Shown: positions 16,255 to 23,942, numbered from the stretch's first letter. The stretch is 32,809 bases of DNA from an uncultured Deferribacterales bacterium (GCA_947853665.1 CANTXF010000040.1:1-32809); one strand, 5' to 3'. Translations and numbers: made by a program. The notes: generated from the sequence alone by a model not told the origin.

Positions 16255-19200
16255 TCAGTCTTTATAAAACGGCGTAAGGTCTTCCGTATCCGGTTTGCCG
16301 TCCCCGTCTATATCGTCGTCAAGAACGTAGCCGAATTTGTCGATGTCGGCCTGAGTCGCCCAGGGAGCGAAGAAATCAGGCTTGCCGTCCTTATCGAAAT
16401 CGGACACGGCTATATAGCCGTTGCTGCTGTCCACCTTATACGAGGTAAGCCCCTCGGCTATTGTTCTTACTCCGTCGTGCCTGTCGGCAGTGTTGGAAAG
16501 CAGGGACATGGTTTTTTCATAAGCCTCGTCCACAAAGTCAAGCGCCGTATATTTCTCGATTATATCCAGAGCCTTTTCCTTTCTGTCGGACTGGCTGTTT
16601 ATCAGATCAAGCGGTTTTTCCGCACTGACAAGCGCGGCGCGGGCGCCGTCGTAATCGAACATGGCTTCGTAAACGCCCGCGATATCCCGGAAGCGGGAAA
16701 CGGACGTTTTATAGTAATCCTCACTCGCGGCGCTTTCATACATGGAAACAAGCCTGCTCTCCGCCTTCGCAAGAAGATCGCGGGCCGTCGCAGCGTAATC
16801 GGGCCGTTCCATAACTACCGCGTCGTAGGCGCGAAAAACATCCAGGCTGAAAAGATGGCCTTCCGGAGCGGAAGCTATAAGGGACATACCCGCCGATTCG
16901 CCGTACCATTTCTCATACAGATCGCCGAAGCCGAATTCCCTGGCATAGTAAGCGAGAGCGGAGCAGTTAAGGTATTTGACAAAATTATCGGACAGATTAT
17001 CGTTAAAACTTTTGGCGGCTTCAAGCACTTCCCTGGCTTTATCCTTATCCCCCAGTTTATCGTAGTAATAAGCCACCGCCGTGTATCCGTCTCTTGAGTA
17101 TTTGCCGGTATAACCGCTGAAAGTGCTCATTTTATCGGTTTTTGCCTGGCTTTCCGTAAAGTCGCTGAAAATAAAATTAATTCCGCTGGGCTCCGGCCTG
17201 GTGAGCTGATAGGCGGCGGCGTCCTTAACTTTGCCGTAAGCGTAGTCGAGAGCCTGGCGGGCAAGGTCGTTATTTCCCGCCTCGATAGCCTGCCTGGCCA
17301 TTCCCCCCGTTTTATAGGAAGCCGTGCCGACAAAAGCGTAAACAAGCTGTTTGCTGCCCACCACGTTGGAATAGGTTTCGTCGACGGGAGAAATGCTTTC
17401 ATAAAGATTTTTAGCGTCGTCGAAGGAAGAACCTGCGGCCGTGCTGAACATTATATCGGCAACGACGTCGCCCTTCGTCCTTTTGCCCGAAGCGTCGCTG
17501 CCCATTTTATCAAGAAGCGCGCTGCCCGACTCAGGGCTGATAAGCAAATAAGCGCCTACCGCCCCGTATTTGAGCTGGGTCCTCAATCCGGAGGCCAGCC
17601 CGGCGGGATAGCCTGCGGCTTCTTCCTTCGCTACTACGGACAGAATCTTATCGTATATCTTAAGCGCTTCAGCCTGCGCCTGCTCTTTATAGGAAGCGTC
17701 GGCGGCGGCCGCTTCGGCGTAAAACATCATGGCGTGGGAATAATACATAACGGCGGAATTAGCCACGGTATTCATGGTACTCTTAATGCCCGCGTCATAA
17801 TATTTGTTATAATATTCGCCTGTGGAATCGGTAAAAACGGGAAGAAGGTTCATCAGCGCCCGTATATCGCCGGAATCCAGATATTCTTTGAGTATGCTTG
17901 TGCTTGAAGTATAAGCACCCATTTTGGACAGAAGCTGCCCAAAAACGGTCTGCGGCTTGGAAGCGGCGTTTATCAAATCCCCGGTAATAAGCTTATTCAC
18001 TTCCAGAAACTTATCGGCGGCCCCGCTTTGTGAAAAAGCTCCCGCTACCGACACGTATATATTGATAAAATCGGCGTCTACCGTAAAACCGCCGTTTCTT
18101 ATGGATTCAAGCTCGCCGTAGGCTTTCTGGGCATACTCAAGGCCCGTGTTCCTGTCGCTTAGAGAGGCGCCTTCGGATATTCTGACGTGAGCCTTCGCCC
18201 TGTTAAGGGAGCTTCTTACATACACGTCCGCAAAGGTTTCGGCTTTATCTATAAGGTTGAATTTCGCATAAGTCCTTATTATGTTAAGATATATATCGTC
18301 GTTTACGCTGTCGTTGAGCACCCTGGCCGTAAGGGAGCGCGCTTTATAGTTTCTGTCGGCGTCGGAGTTGAAATAATATTCCAGACGTTTTTGATTATCC
18401 CCGCCTAAAGGCTCGGAAAGAGGAACGCTGGCTATGTAAACGTCCTCGCTGATCATTTTATCGAGAATATTTTTAAGCTCCTCCCCGGCGGAAGCGAAAA
18501 GCGCGCCCAAATTCGCCTGAAAAACCGCGCTTTCAGTATCGAAAGTGGCGTACTGTCCCAGAGAAGCGTCGTATGAAGCTATATATCTTGCTATCTGGTT
18601 TACCGTAAATTCGTTAAGGGGGATAACGGCGCCGGCGAAGGTTTTAAGAGAACCGGCGAGAAAGCCTATATTGGAGACAGCGTTGGCCGAAAGGGCGGAA
18701 ACCTCCGTCCCCAGAAGGGACGCGTAGGACTTTAAAAACATATTCGTCAGCTCGTATGAGGAAATGCTCTCCACAAGGCCCGCTATATTTTCCGAGCTCA
18801 TGGACGCAAAGGCCTGGGCGGCCGCTTTCATTTCCGCTGCGGAAGCCGCGTCGGAAGCGAAAATCTCACTTAAAACGGCGTCGCTGGAGAACCCCCCCCC
18901 GTTTTTAGCGACAGCCCCGGCTATTTTTCCGATAGGGTCGTCTCCGCCTATCGCCATGGCCGCTTTCACTACTAAAAACGCCTGTTTTAAAATCTCGCCG
19001 CTGCTTTCAGGATCAGCCTGAATATCGGCAGGGTTAAGCCCCAATGCGGAAGCTAGAACTTCAGCCGCTTCATCCGCCGTATGGCCGGAGTCCATAAGGG
19101 ATTTCATAAGCGAAGTAAGAGGCGTTACATTTACGCCGGAATAATTCCCGTCCGCCCCGGCGGCGAAGGCGTCGGCGGGAGACGTAAGGGATATGCCGGA

Positions 19201-19530
19201 ATAATTTATACCGTAGGCCGTATCCGTCCCGCCGGTCGATTTAATGTGATATCCGGAAAGATCGGCGGAATTGGAAACTGTCATGGAAAAGGTGCCGTCC
19301 TGGGCGCTCCACGCCTGACAGACCGAATTGAAATTAACGCCGCAGAAATTGGCGGTCTCCCCGGACGGGGAAATGAGCGTAAGCCTGGCCTCCTCTATGG
19401 CCGGGTCGCTTATTTTGCCGGATATGGTAACGGCGGACGAAGGAACGACGCCGCCGGAACCGCCGCCCGAGCTGCTTGAACAGGCCGTCACAGCGGCCAG
19501 CGCCGCGGCAAGCATAAGATACTTCCTCAT
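16255..19530 (-). CDS. Large repeat-rich lipoprotein, first gene of the import operon
   Basis: 1091 residues. Signal peptide 1-16 ends in the lipobox VTAC (Cys17), followed by a Ser/Gly linker. Residues about 34-125 look like a beta-sandwich of the carboxypeptidase-regulatory kind, then an Ala-rich helical region. From about 380 to 1030 there are helix pairs reminiscent of TPR/SEL1 solenoids. The C-terminus has Asp-rich calcium-binding loops, DFDKDGKPDFF and DDIDGDGKPDTEDLTP, like thrombospondin type 3 or EF-hand loops. A GGAGG site lies 4 bases before the ATG. By analogy with SusD/RagB lipoproteins beside TonB receptors, I infer that it is surface-exposed and captures cargo; no direct homology to those is claimed. 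A G9 tract encodes Gly211-213. Confidence 0.85.
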   Translation of the reverse strand: MRKYLMLAAALAAVTACSSSSGGGSGGVVPSSAVTISGKISDPAIEEARLTLISPSGETANFCGVNFNSVCQAWSAQDGTFSMTVSNSADLSGYHIKSTGGTDTAYGINYSGISLTSPADAFAAGADGNYSGVNVTPLTSLMKSLMDSGHTADEAAEVLASALGLNPADIQADPESSGEILKQAFLVVKAAMAIGGDDPIGKIAGAVAKNGGGFSSDAVLSEIFASDAASAAEMKAAAQAFASMSSENIAGLVESISSYELTNMFLKSYASLLGTEVSALSANAVSNIGFLAGSLKTFAGAVIPLNEFTVNQIARYIASYDASLGQYATFDTESAVFQANLGALFASAGEELKNILDKMISEDVYIASVPLSEPLGGDNQKRLEYYFNSDADRNYKARSLTARVLNDSVNDDIYLNIIRTYAKFNLIDKAETFADVYVRSSLNRAKAHVRISEGASLSDRNTGLEYAQKAYGELESIRNGGFTVDADFINIYVSVAGAFSQSGAADKFLEVNKLITGDLINAASKPQTVFGQLLSKMGAYTSSTSILKEYLDSGDIRALMNLLPVFTDSTGEYYNKYYDAGIKSTMNTVANSAVMYYSHAMMFYAEAAAADASYKEQAQAEALKIYDKILSVVAKEEAAGYPAGLASGLRTQLKYGAVGAYLLISPESGSALLDKMGSDASGKRTKGDVVADIMFSTAAGSSFDDAKNLYESISPVDETYSNVVGSKQLVYAFVGTASYKTGGMARQAIEAGNNDLARQALDYAYGKVKDAAAYQLTRPEPSGINFIFSDFTESQAKTDKMSTFSGYTGKYSRDGYTAVAYYYDKLGDKDKAREVLEAAKSFNDNLSDNFVKYLNCSALAYYAREFGFGDLYEKWYGESAGMSLIASAPEGHLFSLDVFRAYDAVVMERPDYAATARDLLAKAESRLVSMYESAASEDYYKTSVSRFRDIAGVYEAMFDYDGARAALVSAEKPLDLINSQSDRKEKALDIIEKYTALDFVDEAYEKTMSLLSNTADRHDGVRTIAEGLTSYKVDSSNGYIAVSDFDKDGKPDFFAPWATQADIDKFGYVLDDDIDGDGKPDTEDLTPFYKD
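18892..18900 (-). repeat. G9 homopolymer tract inside the lipoprotein gene
   Basis: Nine consecutive C on the plus strand (G on the coding strand) encode Gly211-213 in frame. Tracts of this kind change length by replication slippage, and gain or loss of one base would truncate the lipoprotein and could be polar on the operon. It is one of only two G/C runs of eight or more that I saw in the window. Confidence 0.9.
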
Positions 19531-19577
19531 ATAACCTCCATTAAATAAAAATCGTTTATGTTAAAAATAACTGACAC

Positions 19578-19606
19578 GTATTACAGCTAACGATAATCAA
19601 TGTCAA
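19578..19606 (-). promoter_or_regulatory. Sigma70-like promoter of the import operon
   Basis: On the minus strand TTGACA (19601-19606) is a perfect -35 box. A 17-base spacer separates it from TAATAC (19578-19583), a weak -10 box. Transcription would begin near 19571, giving a leader of about 40 bases before the lipoprotein ATG. The good -35 with a poor -10 fits a regulated promoter. Confidence 0.6.
19586..19604 (-). promoter_or_regulatory. Putative Fur box overlapping the operon promoter
   Basis: The minus-strand sequence GACATTGATTATCGTTAGC matches the classic 19-bp Fur consensus GATAATGATAATCATTATC at 14 of 19 positions. It covers the spacer and part of the -35 box, where a bound repressor would block RNA polymerase. 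This suggests induction under iron limitation. It is one AT-rich site scored by eye. Confidence 0.5.
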
Positions 19607-20075
19607 TAAATTTTTGATTATAAATATCAATAAGCATACGGCACGTTAAGCAAAACAACGCATAATTAAATAATAATTATAATTTTACCGCGGAGCTTAA
19701 ATTTTAAAGAAATCCGGCGTTTTGATTTGATTTTACATAAAAAGAGATCACGAACGAACGTTCCGGAAAAAAACGCGCCTTTTCCGCGGCGGCTTTCGCA
19801 GCCCTTTCCTTTGCCTGCCCGTAATATGAGCCGCAAACCATGCCGTAAACCGATGATAATATTTAAAAAAAGAGTACCGGGAAGGGCCGGGGCCGCGCTT
19901 ATGCGGGGAGGGGCGGCAAAGGGCAGCCAAAGATAGCGCCGCGTTATAATTGCCGGCGGCTTATAAAGAGCGCCGCTTCTCCGGGCGCGTCGCCATGCCG
20001 GACGGCGCGGCAGTCCGTAAAAGCCGGTAAAAGATAATTCCGGCGTTTTTCCGGGAAAGTATATAAAAAGGCTTT
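19607..20075. other. Gene-poor intergenic region
   Basis: About 470 bases with no supported gene. The part next to the operon promoter (19607-19740) is very AT-rich and could hold upstream activator or additional regulator sites. The rest is GC-rich, and short open frames here lack ribosome binding sites and family resemblance. Confidence 0.5.
20015..20044 (-). terminator. Weak candidate terminator after the radical SAM gene
   Basis: On the minus strand GCCGG (20040-20044) pairs with CCGGC (20023-20027) over a 12-base AT-rich loop, followed by TTTTA. The stem is short and the T-run brief, so this is only a possible site. Confidence 0.25.
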
Positions 20076-21047
20076 TTATTTATCTTTAAGCGCGTCCAGG
20101 GAAACGTGGCTGTAATAATCCTCCCCGTTAAAGGATTTCGCCACGATCTCTTTTCTTTCCATAAGATATTTGAGGCAGATCTCCGTTTCCCCCGCGCTTA
20201 CGCCGAACACCCCGGCAATATCCCCCACGGTGCATGGGCGCAGCTTTAAAAGGGCCGTTATCCTTTCGTAAAGGCGGCCGTTATTATAAACCCCGTTTTT
20301 AACTCCGCTGAAACTGCCGGTTATTTCCGCCGGGATCCCTTTAGAGACAAGGTACTCCGCGGCTTTTTCCAGGGCTTTTCTGCTTACCGGCCTGGCGCCG
20401 CTTCCGGCCGGGGGCCTCGTTACTGTGCCTAGCTGTAATTTCGTAATACGCACATCATGGAAAAGGGACGCCAGATCGAACATATCCTTTTCCGAATCGT
20501 TTATACCCTCGCATAAAAGCACCTCGAGAAGCAGCGTGCCTTTATAAGCGTTGCAGAATTTTACTAGGTTTATCTTAATATCCAGAGGGATAAGGTCTTT
20601 ATGGATCCTGTCTATTTTCCTCATGGTTTCGGCCATTACCGCGTCCAGGCTGGGAACGACTATATCGAACCTCAAAAGGGTGTCGAACACGTCCCTGTCG
20701 AACAGCATGGAGGAATTTGTAAGAATGGCCACGGGCTTTCCCGCCGAGTATTCCCTTATACCGTCCAGAATATAGCCCAGCCTGGAATTCAGCGTAGGTT
20801 CCCCGGCTCCCGTAACGGTTATAACGTCCGTAATATCCCTGAATTTTTCAAAATTATCCCTGAATTCGGATATTATATCGTCGGCGGGCGAATATTCCGA
20901 CCGTTTGAGGGTCATCATCTTCGTCCTTCCGGCCTCGCAGTATATGCAGTCCATAGAGCATATTTTGGAAGGCACCACGTTTACGCCGAGAGAACGCCCA
21001 AGCCTTCTGGAGGGAGCCGGGCCGAACAAGTATTTTAAATTTTCCAT
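20076..21047 (-). CDS. Radical SAM protein, COG0731 type, with C-terminal winged helix
   Basis: 323 residues. The radical SAM cluster motif is CSMDCIYC (Cys30, Cys34, Cys37, spacing CxxxCxxC), preceded by the family-typical FGPAPSRRLGRSLGVNVVP. TVTGAGEPTLN near 80 is the GGE-like SAM-binding motif. Residues beyond about 245 form a winged-helix-like tail (TVGDIAGVFGVSAGETEICL). Family knowledge: COG0731 groups wyosine-synthase-like radical SAM enzymes, but bacterial members have no assigned substrate, so I do not name a reaction. An AAGGAG site precedes the ATG. It is divergent from the small gene at 21078 with only 30 bases between, so its promoter probably lies inside that gene's 5' end. Confidence 0.88.
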   Translation of the reverse strand: MENLKYLFGPAPSRRLGRSLGVNVVPSKICSMDCIYCEAGRTKMMTLKRSEYSPADDIISEFRDNFEKFRDITDVITVTGAGEPTLNSRLGYILDGIREYSAGKPVAILTNSSMLFDRDVFDTLLRFDIVVPSLDAVMAETMRKIDRIHKDLIPLDIKINLVKFCNAYKGTLLLEVLLCEGINDSEKDMFDLASLFHDVRITKLQLGTVTRPPAGSGARPVSRKALEKAAEYLVSKGIPAEITGSFSGVKNGVYNNGRLYERITALLKLRPCTVGDIAGVFGVSAGETEICLKYLMERKEIVAKSFNGEDYYSHVSLDALKDK

Positions 21048-21077
21048 TCAAGTTCTCCTTAATTTGTCCGATATAAA

Positions 21078-21416
21078 ATGCGTATGGAAAGCAGACGAAA
21101 AACCATAGACGCAATTTTGGAAGAGTTTTTAAAAAGCGAAGTAGCCGCCACCGACCAGCGGATAATGTCCATACGCAGTTTTATGGAAGCTCTCCAAAAA
21201 GAGGTGGCCGCCTATACCGCCTCCCCCGCCGGCGAAACAAGCCCGGTGGGACGCGCGACCCTGGCCAAGCTGATAGACGATATGGCCGACATTTACAGCC
21301 AGGAGCTTTCACAACTGGCCGTAAAAAGAAACCGGATATACGCTCACCTTACCTCCGTGCATATAGCCGCGTGCAACGGCGAATCCGCCAGAAGCAAGGG
21401 CTTTTACCTTAACTGA
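21078..21416 (+). CDS. Small hypothetical protein
   Basis: 112 residues, largely helical and charged, with no signal peptide, membrane helix or motif that I recognise. Codon usage (frequent ATA for Ile, GCC for Ala) matches the neighbours, which supports a real gene. There is no clear Shine-Dalgarno before the ATG at 21078 or the in-frame ATG at 21084, so the start is uncertain. It ends tail-to-tail with the HPt gene, overlapping it by 8 bases. Confidence 0.55.
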   Translation: MRMESRRKTIDAILEEFLKSEVAATDQRIMSIRSFMEALQKEVAAYTASPAGETSPVGRATLAKLIDDMADIYSQELSQLAVKRNRIYAHLTSVHIAACNGESARSKGFYLN

Positions 21417-21753
21417 CGTTCCCGGCCGTCCTGCCGTGCCAGGCTTTGATCTCCCCGGCCTCTTTCTCCAGTTCGCAGAATGTTCCCGCGTAATCGTAGG
21501 CGGCCCCGGTTTTCGCGCCGCTTTCTATCATGCGGCATAATTCCGCCAGACGGTCGAAGCCCAGATTGGCGGCGGAGCCTTTCAGCTTATGGCCGGAAAC
21601 CTGCATGGCCTCCATATCCCCGGCTTTAACGGCCGAAGCTATATTCCCCACGGCTTCGTCAAGGGATTCGGCGAACATATCGAGCAGCATCCGCATGGAC
21701 TGCATATCTATGCCTATGGCCGCCGCCGCTTTCTCCGCATCGTAATCCTTCAT
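21409..21753 (-). CDS. Stand-alone HPt phosphotransfer domain protein
   Basis: 114 residues from the ATG at 21753, which has GGGGAG five bases upstream; an in-frame ATG at 21768 has no such site. The whole protein is one HPt four-helix bundle with the phospho-accepting motif SGHKLKGSAANLGF (His55 in this numbering) and the following LAELCRMIE helix. Such proteins relay phosphate between a hybrid histidine kinase receiver and a response regulator. No kinase or regulator is encoded nearby, so it is an orphan whose partners lie elsewhere. Confidence 0.88.
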   Translation of the reverse strand: MKDYDAEKAAAAIGIDMQSMRMLLDMFAESLDEAVGNIASAVKAGDMEAMQVSGHKLKGSAANLGFDRLAELCRMIESGAKTGAAYDYAGTFCELEKEAGEIKAWHGRTAGNVS

Positions 21754-22003
21754 TAAGCTCCCCCGCATATCCGTTTGCTTTAACGTACCATTTTTCCGCA
21801 GGTCAAATCAAGGAAAGTTATACGCCTACATGCCCCGGCGGGGATAAAAAATGCCGGTAACGCCGGTAACGGCGGGAGCAGGCGCTTCCGTTCAGTGAAA
21901 AACCCCGCGCGCATAATCCCGGCAGACAAACGCCCCGCCAGTTTTGGAGCAAGCTTGGATCAGAAAAACGGGAGCGGACCTATTTATTTCCGCTCGTTTT
22001 AGA

Positions 22004-22335
22004 GCAAGCTCGGAATAGAAAGTCTGCACTGATAAAGCAGACGTTTTCTGTCCACCAACGTCTGCAACAAAAACGGGACGTGTTCAATTTGATCACGTCG
22101 TTTTCTGTCCACCAGCGTCTGCTTCGGCCAAGGCGGCGAAAGGGTTTTTATAATAGAGCGACTTGTGCCCGGCAATAAAGGAGCTTGCCCGGAGCGTTCG
22201 GCAAGCCGCTGTCTGAATGGGGCTTTTGCCCCATGAGTTCGGCTTGCCGCTCAGGGGAAGATCCTTTATGTATTGACGGCACGGAGCAATATTTTAAAAT
22301 CCCTTGCGCCGTGTTCAACCTTAACACCAATAAGG
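22004..22335. repeat. Tandem direct repeat, copy 1 (about 334 bp period)
   Basis: Starts at GCAAGCTCGGAATAGAAA and runs through CTTCGGCCAAGGCGGCG (22122), TTTTTATAATAGAGCG (22145) and TATTGACGGCAC (22271). Each of these recurs 333-345 bases later. Copies are clearly related by eye but diverged, so the duplication is not recent. Bases 21769-22003 just before it hold no supported gene. Confidence 0.85.
22177..22267. other. Structured module within repeat copy 1
   Basis: Outer arms AAAGGAGCTT (22177-22186) and AAGATCCTTT (22258-22267) pair with one mismatch and enclose two internal hairpins, GCTTGCC/GGCAAGC and GGGGC(TTTT)GCCCC, giving a branched RNA- or cruciform-like fold of about 90 bases. 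Confidence 0.55.
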
Positions 22336-22348
22336 CAGATGTTTTACA

Positions 22349-22672
22349 GCAAGCTCGGAATAGAAAAGCGGGACGCGCAATACTTATCGCGCATCGCTTT
22401 CTATCCACCAACATTTGCATTTATCAGGCAAATGTTTTCTATCCGCCAGCGTCCGCTTCGGCCAAGGCGGCGGAAGGGTTTTTATAATAGAGCGGCTTGT
22501 GCCCGGCAGTAAAGGAGCTTGCCCGGAGCGTTCGGCAAGCCGCCGTCTGAACGGGGGCTTTTGCCCCATGAATCCGGCCTGCCCCGGGGGAAGCTCCTTT
22601 ATCTATTGACGGCACTCAAGCAATATTTTAAAAACCCTTGCGCCGCGTTCGGCATCGGCATCAATAAAACAA
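22349..22672. repeat. Tandem direct repeat, copy 2
   Basis: Second copy of the unit, with its conserved blocks at 22349, 22456, 22479 and 22604. Its 3' end fades out about 130 bases before the AI-2E-family gene. Open frames across it have no family resemblance and appear to be chance readings of the repeat. Confidence 0.85.
22511..22600. other. Structured module within repeat copy 2
   Basis: The outer arms AAAGGAGCTT (22511-22520) and AAGCTCCTTT (22591-22600) are perfectly complementary here and enclose the same GCTTGCC/GGCAAGC and GGGGGC..GCCCC hairpins as copy 1. Confidence 0.6.
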
Positions 22673-22800
22673 ATATTTCGCAGCCGCCTTGGGAGCCGGA
22701 CCCGTACACCGGGGAAAGGGCGCATAGAGATAAGTTATTGTGGACAAACGGCGCGGCCCGTTTTAAAATCTTACGAAAAAACAATAACGGAGCGCGGCAG

Positions 22801-23910
22801 TTGAAGATAACGGAAATAAATTTCAGCATAAAGAATATAGCCGTATTCGCCGGGCTGGTCGTGCTGGCGTCTATGATATATAAAACCGGGGACATAATAC
22901 TTATGTTCCTCGCCTCGGTCTTAATAGCCTATATCCTTAACCCGGTAGTGAACTTTTTTGAGCGGCTGCGCGTCGGCCGTACGTTGGGAGTGTTCATACT
23001 GGTGCTTATTACCGGGGCGGTTCTGCTTCTGCTGCTGGGGCTGGTGCTGCCCGTAATAATAGAAGACACGGTATATTTCCTCAACAACGTGCCGGACTAT
23101 GTGAGCCGCTTTTTCGCCTTTACGGAAAAAGTCCTTACCCGCCTTGGGGTGGAAGTATCCCTGGAAAGCGTCAGAGCGTTCATAATAGAACGTATCGGCA
23201 TGATAACCAAATACGCCCTGAACACCGTAACTACGGCGGCGGCCTCCGTAAAAGGTATAGTAATGCTTATTTTAAACCTTGTGCTTATACCGGTTCTGGT
23301 ATTTTTCCTGCTTAAAGATTTTCCCAAGGTGAAAGAATTTACCAACGCTCTCGTCGAGCGCCTTCACCTCCAGACCTTTATGGCTCATCTGGCCGAATTT
23401 GAAACGCTTATCGGAAGGTACTTCCGAGGGATGTTTTTCGTCGGGCTGGTGCTTAGCGCCCTTTACATAACGGTGCTTCTCATAATAGGCGTAAAGGGGG
23501 CCGTGCTTCTCGGTCTGCTTACAGGCATGGGCGGCATGATACCCTACGTTGGCTTCACGGTGGGGATAATAGTATCCGTGACCCTTGCCGCCGTGCAGTT
23601 TCAGGATTTTATGCACCCGCTCTACGTCGTGCTTGGCTTTACCGTTGTACAGATCCTTGAAAGCACGGTGATAACCCCGAAAATAGTAGGCGACAGCATG
23701 GGCCTTAATCCGGTGCTGGTGATCTTCGCCCTGATGATGGGCGGGGCCCTTTTCGGGCTTATAGGCATGATAATAGCCCTTCCCATAGCGGCCTTTATAA
23801 AAATAATGCTCAATAAGTATTTTTTCAAAAAAGAACCGGAAGGGGAAAACGCAGGGCCGGAAACGAACGGCGGCAAAGATCGCGACGACAACGACGTTAA
23901 AAAAATATAG
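22801..23910 (+). CDS. AI-2E family (PerM/TqsA-like) membrane transporter
   Basis: 369 residues from TTG at 22801, which has GGAG eight bases upstream; the longer in-frame ATG at 22519 would translate the repeat region and adds nothing related to the family. The protein has about seven to eight transmembrane helices arranged as in AI-2E exporters: two or three N-terminal helices (LASVLIAYILNPVVNFFERL), a soluble middle segment (about 90-150), then the C-terminal block with GLLTGMGGMIPYVGFTVGI near 240 and a GLNP-containing loop near 305. The charged tail is Lys/Glu rich. Members export autoinducer-2, sodium or other small molecules; the substrate here is unknown. Confidence 0.85.
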   Translation: MKITEINFSIKNIAVFAGLVVLASMIYKTGDIILMFLASVLIAYILNPVVNFFERLRVGRTLGVFILVLITGAVLLLLLGLVLPVIIEDTVYFLNNVPDYVSRFFAFTEKVLTRLGVEVSLESVRAFIIERIGMITKYALNTVTTAAASVKGIVMLILNLVLIPVLVFFLLKDFPKVKEFTNALVERLHLQTFMAHLAEFETLIGRYFRGMFFVGLVLSALYITVLLIIGVKGAVLLGLLTGMGGMIPYVGFTVGIIVSVTLAAVQFQDFMHPLYVVLGFTVVQILESTVITPKIVGDSMGLNPVLVIFALMMGGALFGLIGMIIALPIAAFIKIMLNKYFFKKEPEGENAGPETNGGKDRDDNDVKKI

Positions 23911-23942
23911 ATATTATCAAATAAGTTCTTGTATAATCTATA
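23906..23942 (+). promoter_or_regulatory. Promoter and possible operator of the IclR gene
   Basis: A perfect -10 box TATAAT lies at 23932-23937, about 50 bases before the IclR ATG; no good -35 box is visible. It is flanked by an imperfect inverted repeat, TATAGATATTAT (23906-23917) and ATAATCTATA (23933-23942), where the regulator could bind its own promoter. Confidence 0.4.

Larger units (their letters stand above)
21962..22440. repeat. Set of five related long hairpins
   Basis: Five hairpins with different inner stems recur in a common frame. The inner arms are GAGCGGA/TCCGCTC (21972-21978, 21989-21995), GTCTGC/GCAGAC (22022-22027, 22037-22042), GACGTG/CACGTC (22077-22082, 22094-22099), an imperfect long stem at 22357-22406, and ACATTTGC/GCAAATGT (22411-22418, 22428-22435). 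Most are flanked by AGAAA on the left and TTTTCT on the right, which also pair, and then by a CCACCARCGTCTGC-like segment. Arm sequences differ but complementarity is kept, which suggests selection for structure. Confidence 0.75.

Noticed and set aside
19727-19936. Open frame between the lipoprotein promoter and the radical SAM gene
   Set aside because: Basic, Arg/Pro-rich product, no ribosome site, and an overlapping frame on the other strand; typical GC-rich noise.
21962-22440. Hairpin repeats as a CRISPR array
   Set aside because: The repeats are not identical, spacing is irregular, the variable parts are stem arms, and no cas gene is present.
21962-22440. Hairpin repeats as integron attC sites
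   Set aside because: The required GTTRRRY and RYYYAAC ends are not found and no integrase or cassette genes are nearby.
22185-22487. Open frames reading through the tandem repeats, with similar peptides in both copies
   Set aside because: The similarity comes from the DNA repeat itself; the peptides have no membrane, signal or family features and run through the hairpins.
22541-22550. GCCGTCTGAA, identical to the Neisseria DNA uptake sequence
   Set aside because: It occurs once in a repeat module and is altered in the other copy (GCTGTCTGAA). No other copy was noticed and the organism is not neisserial, so it is probably chance.
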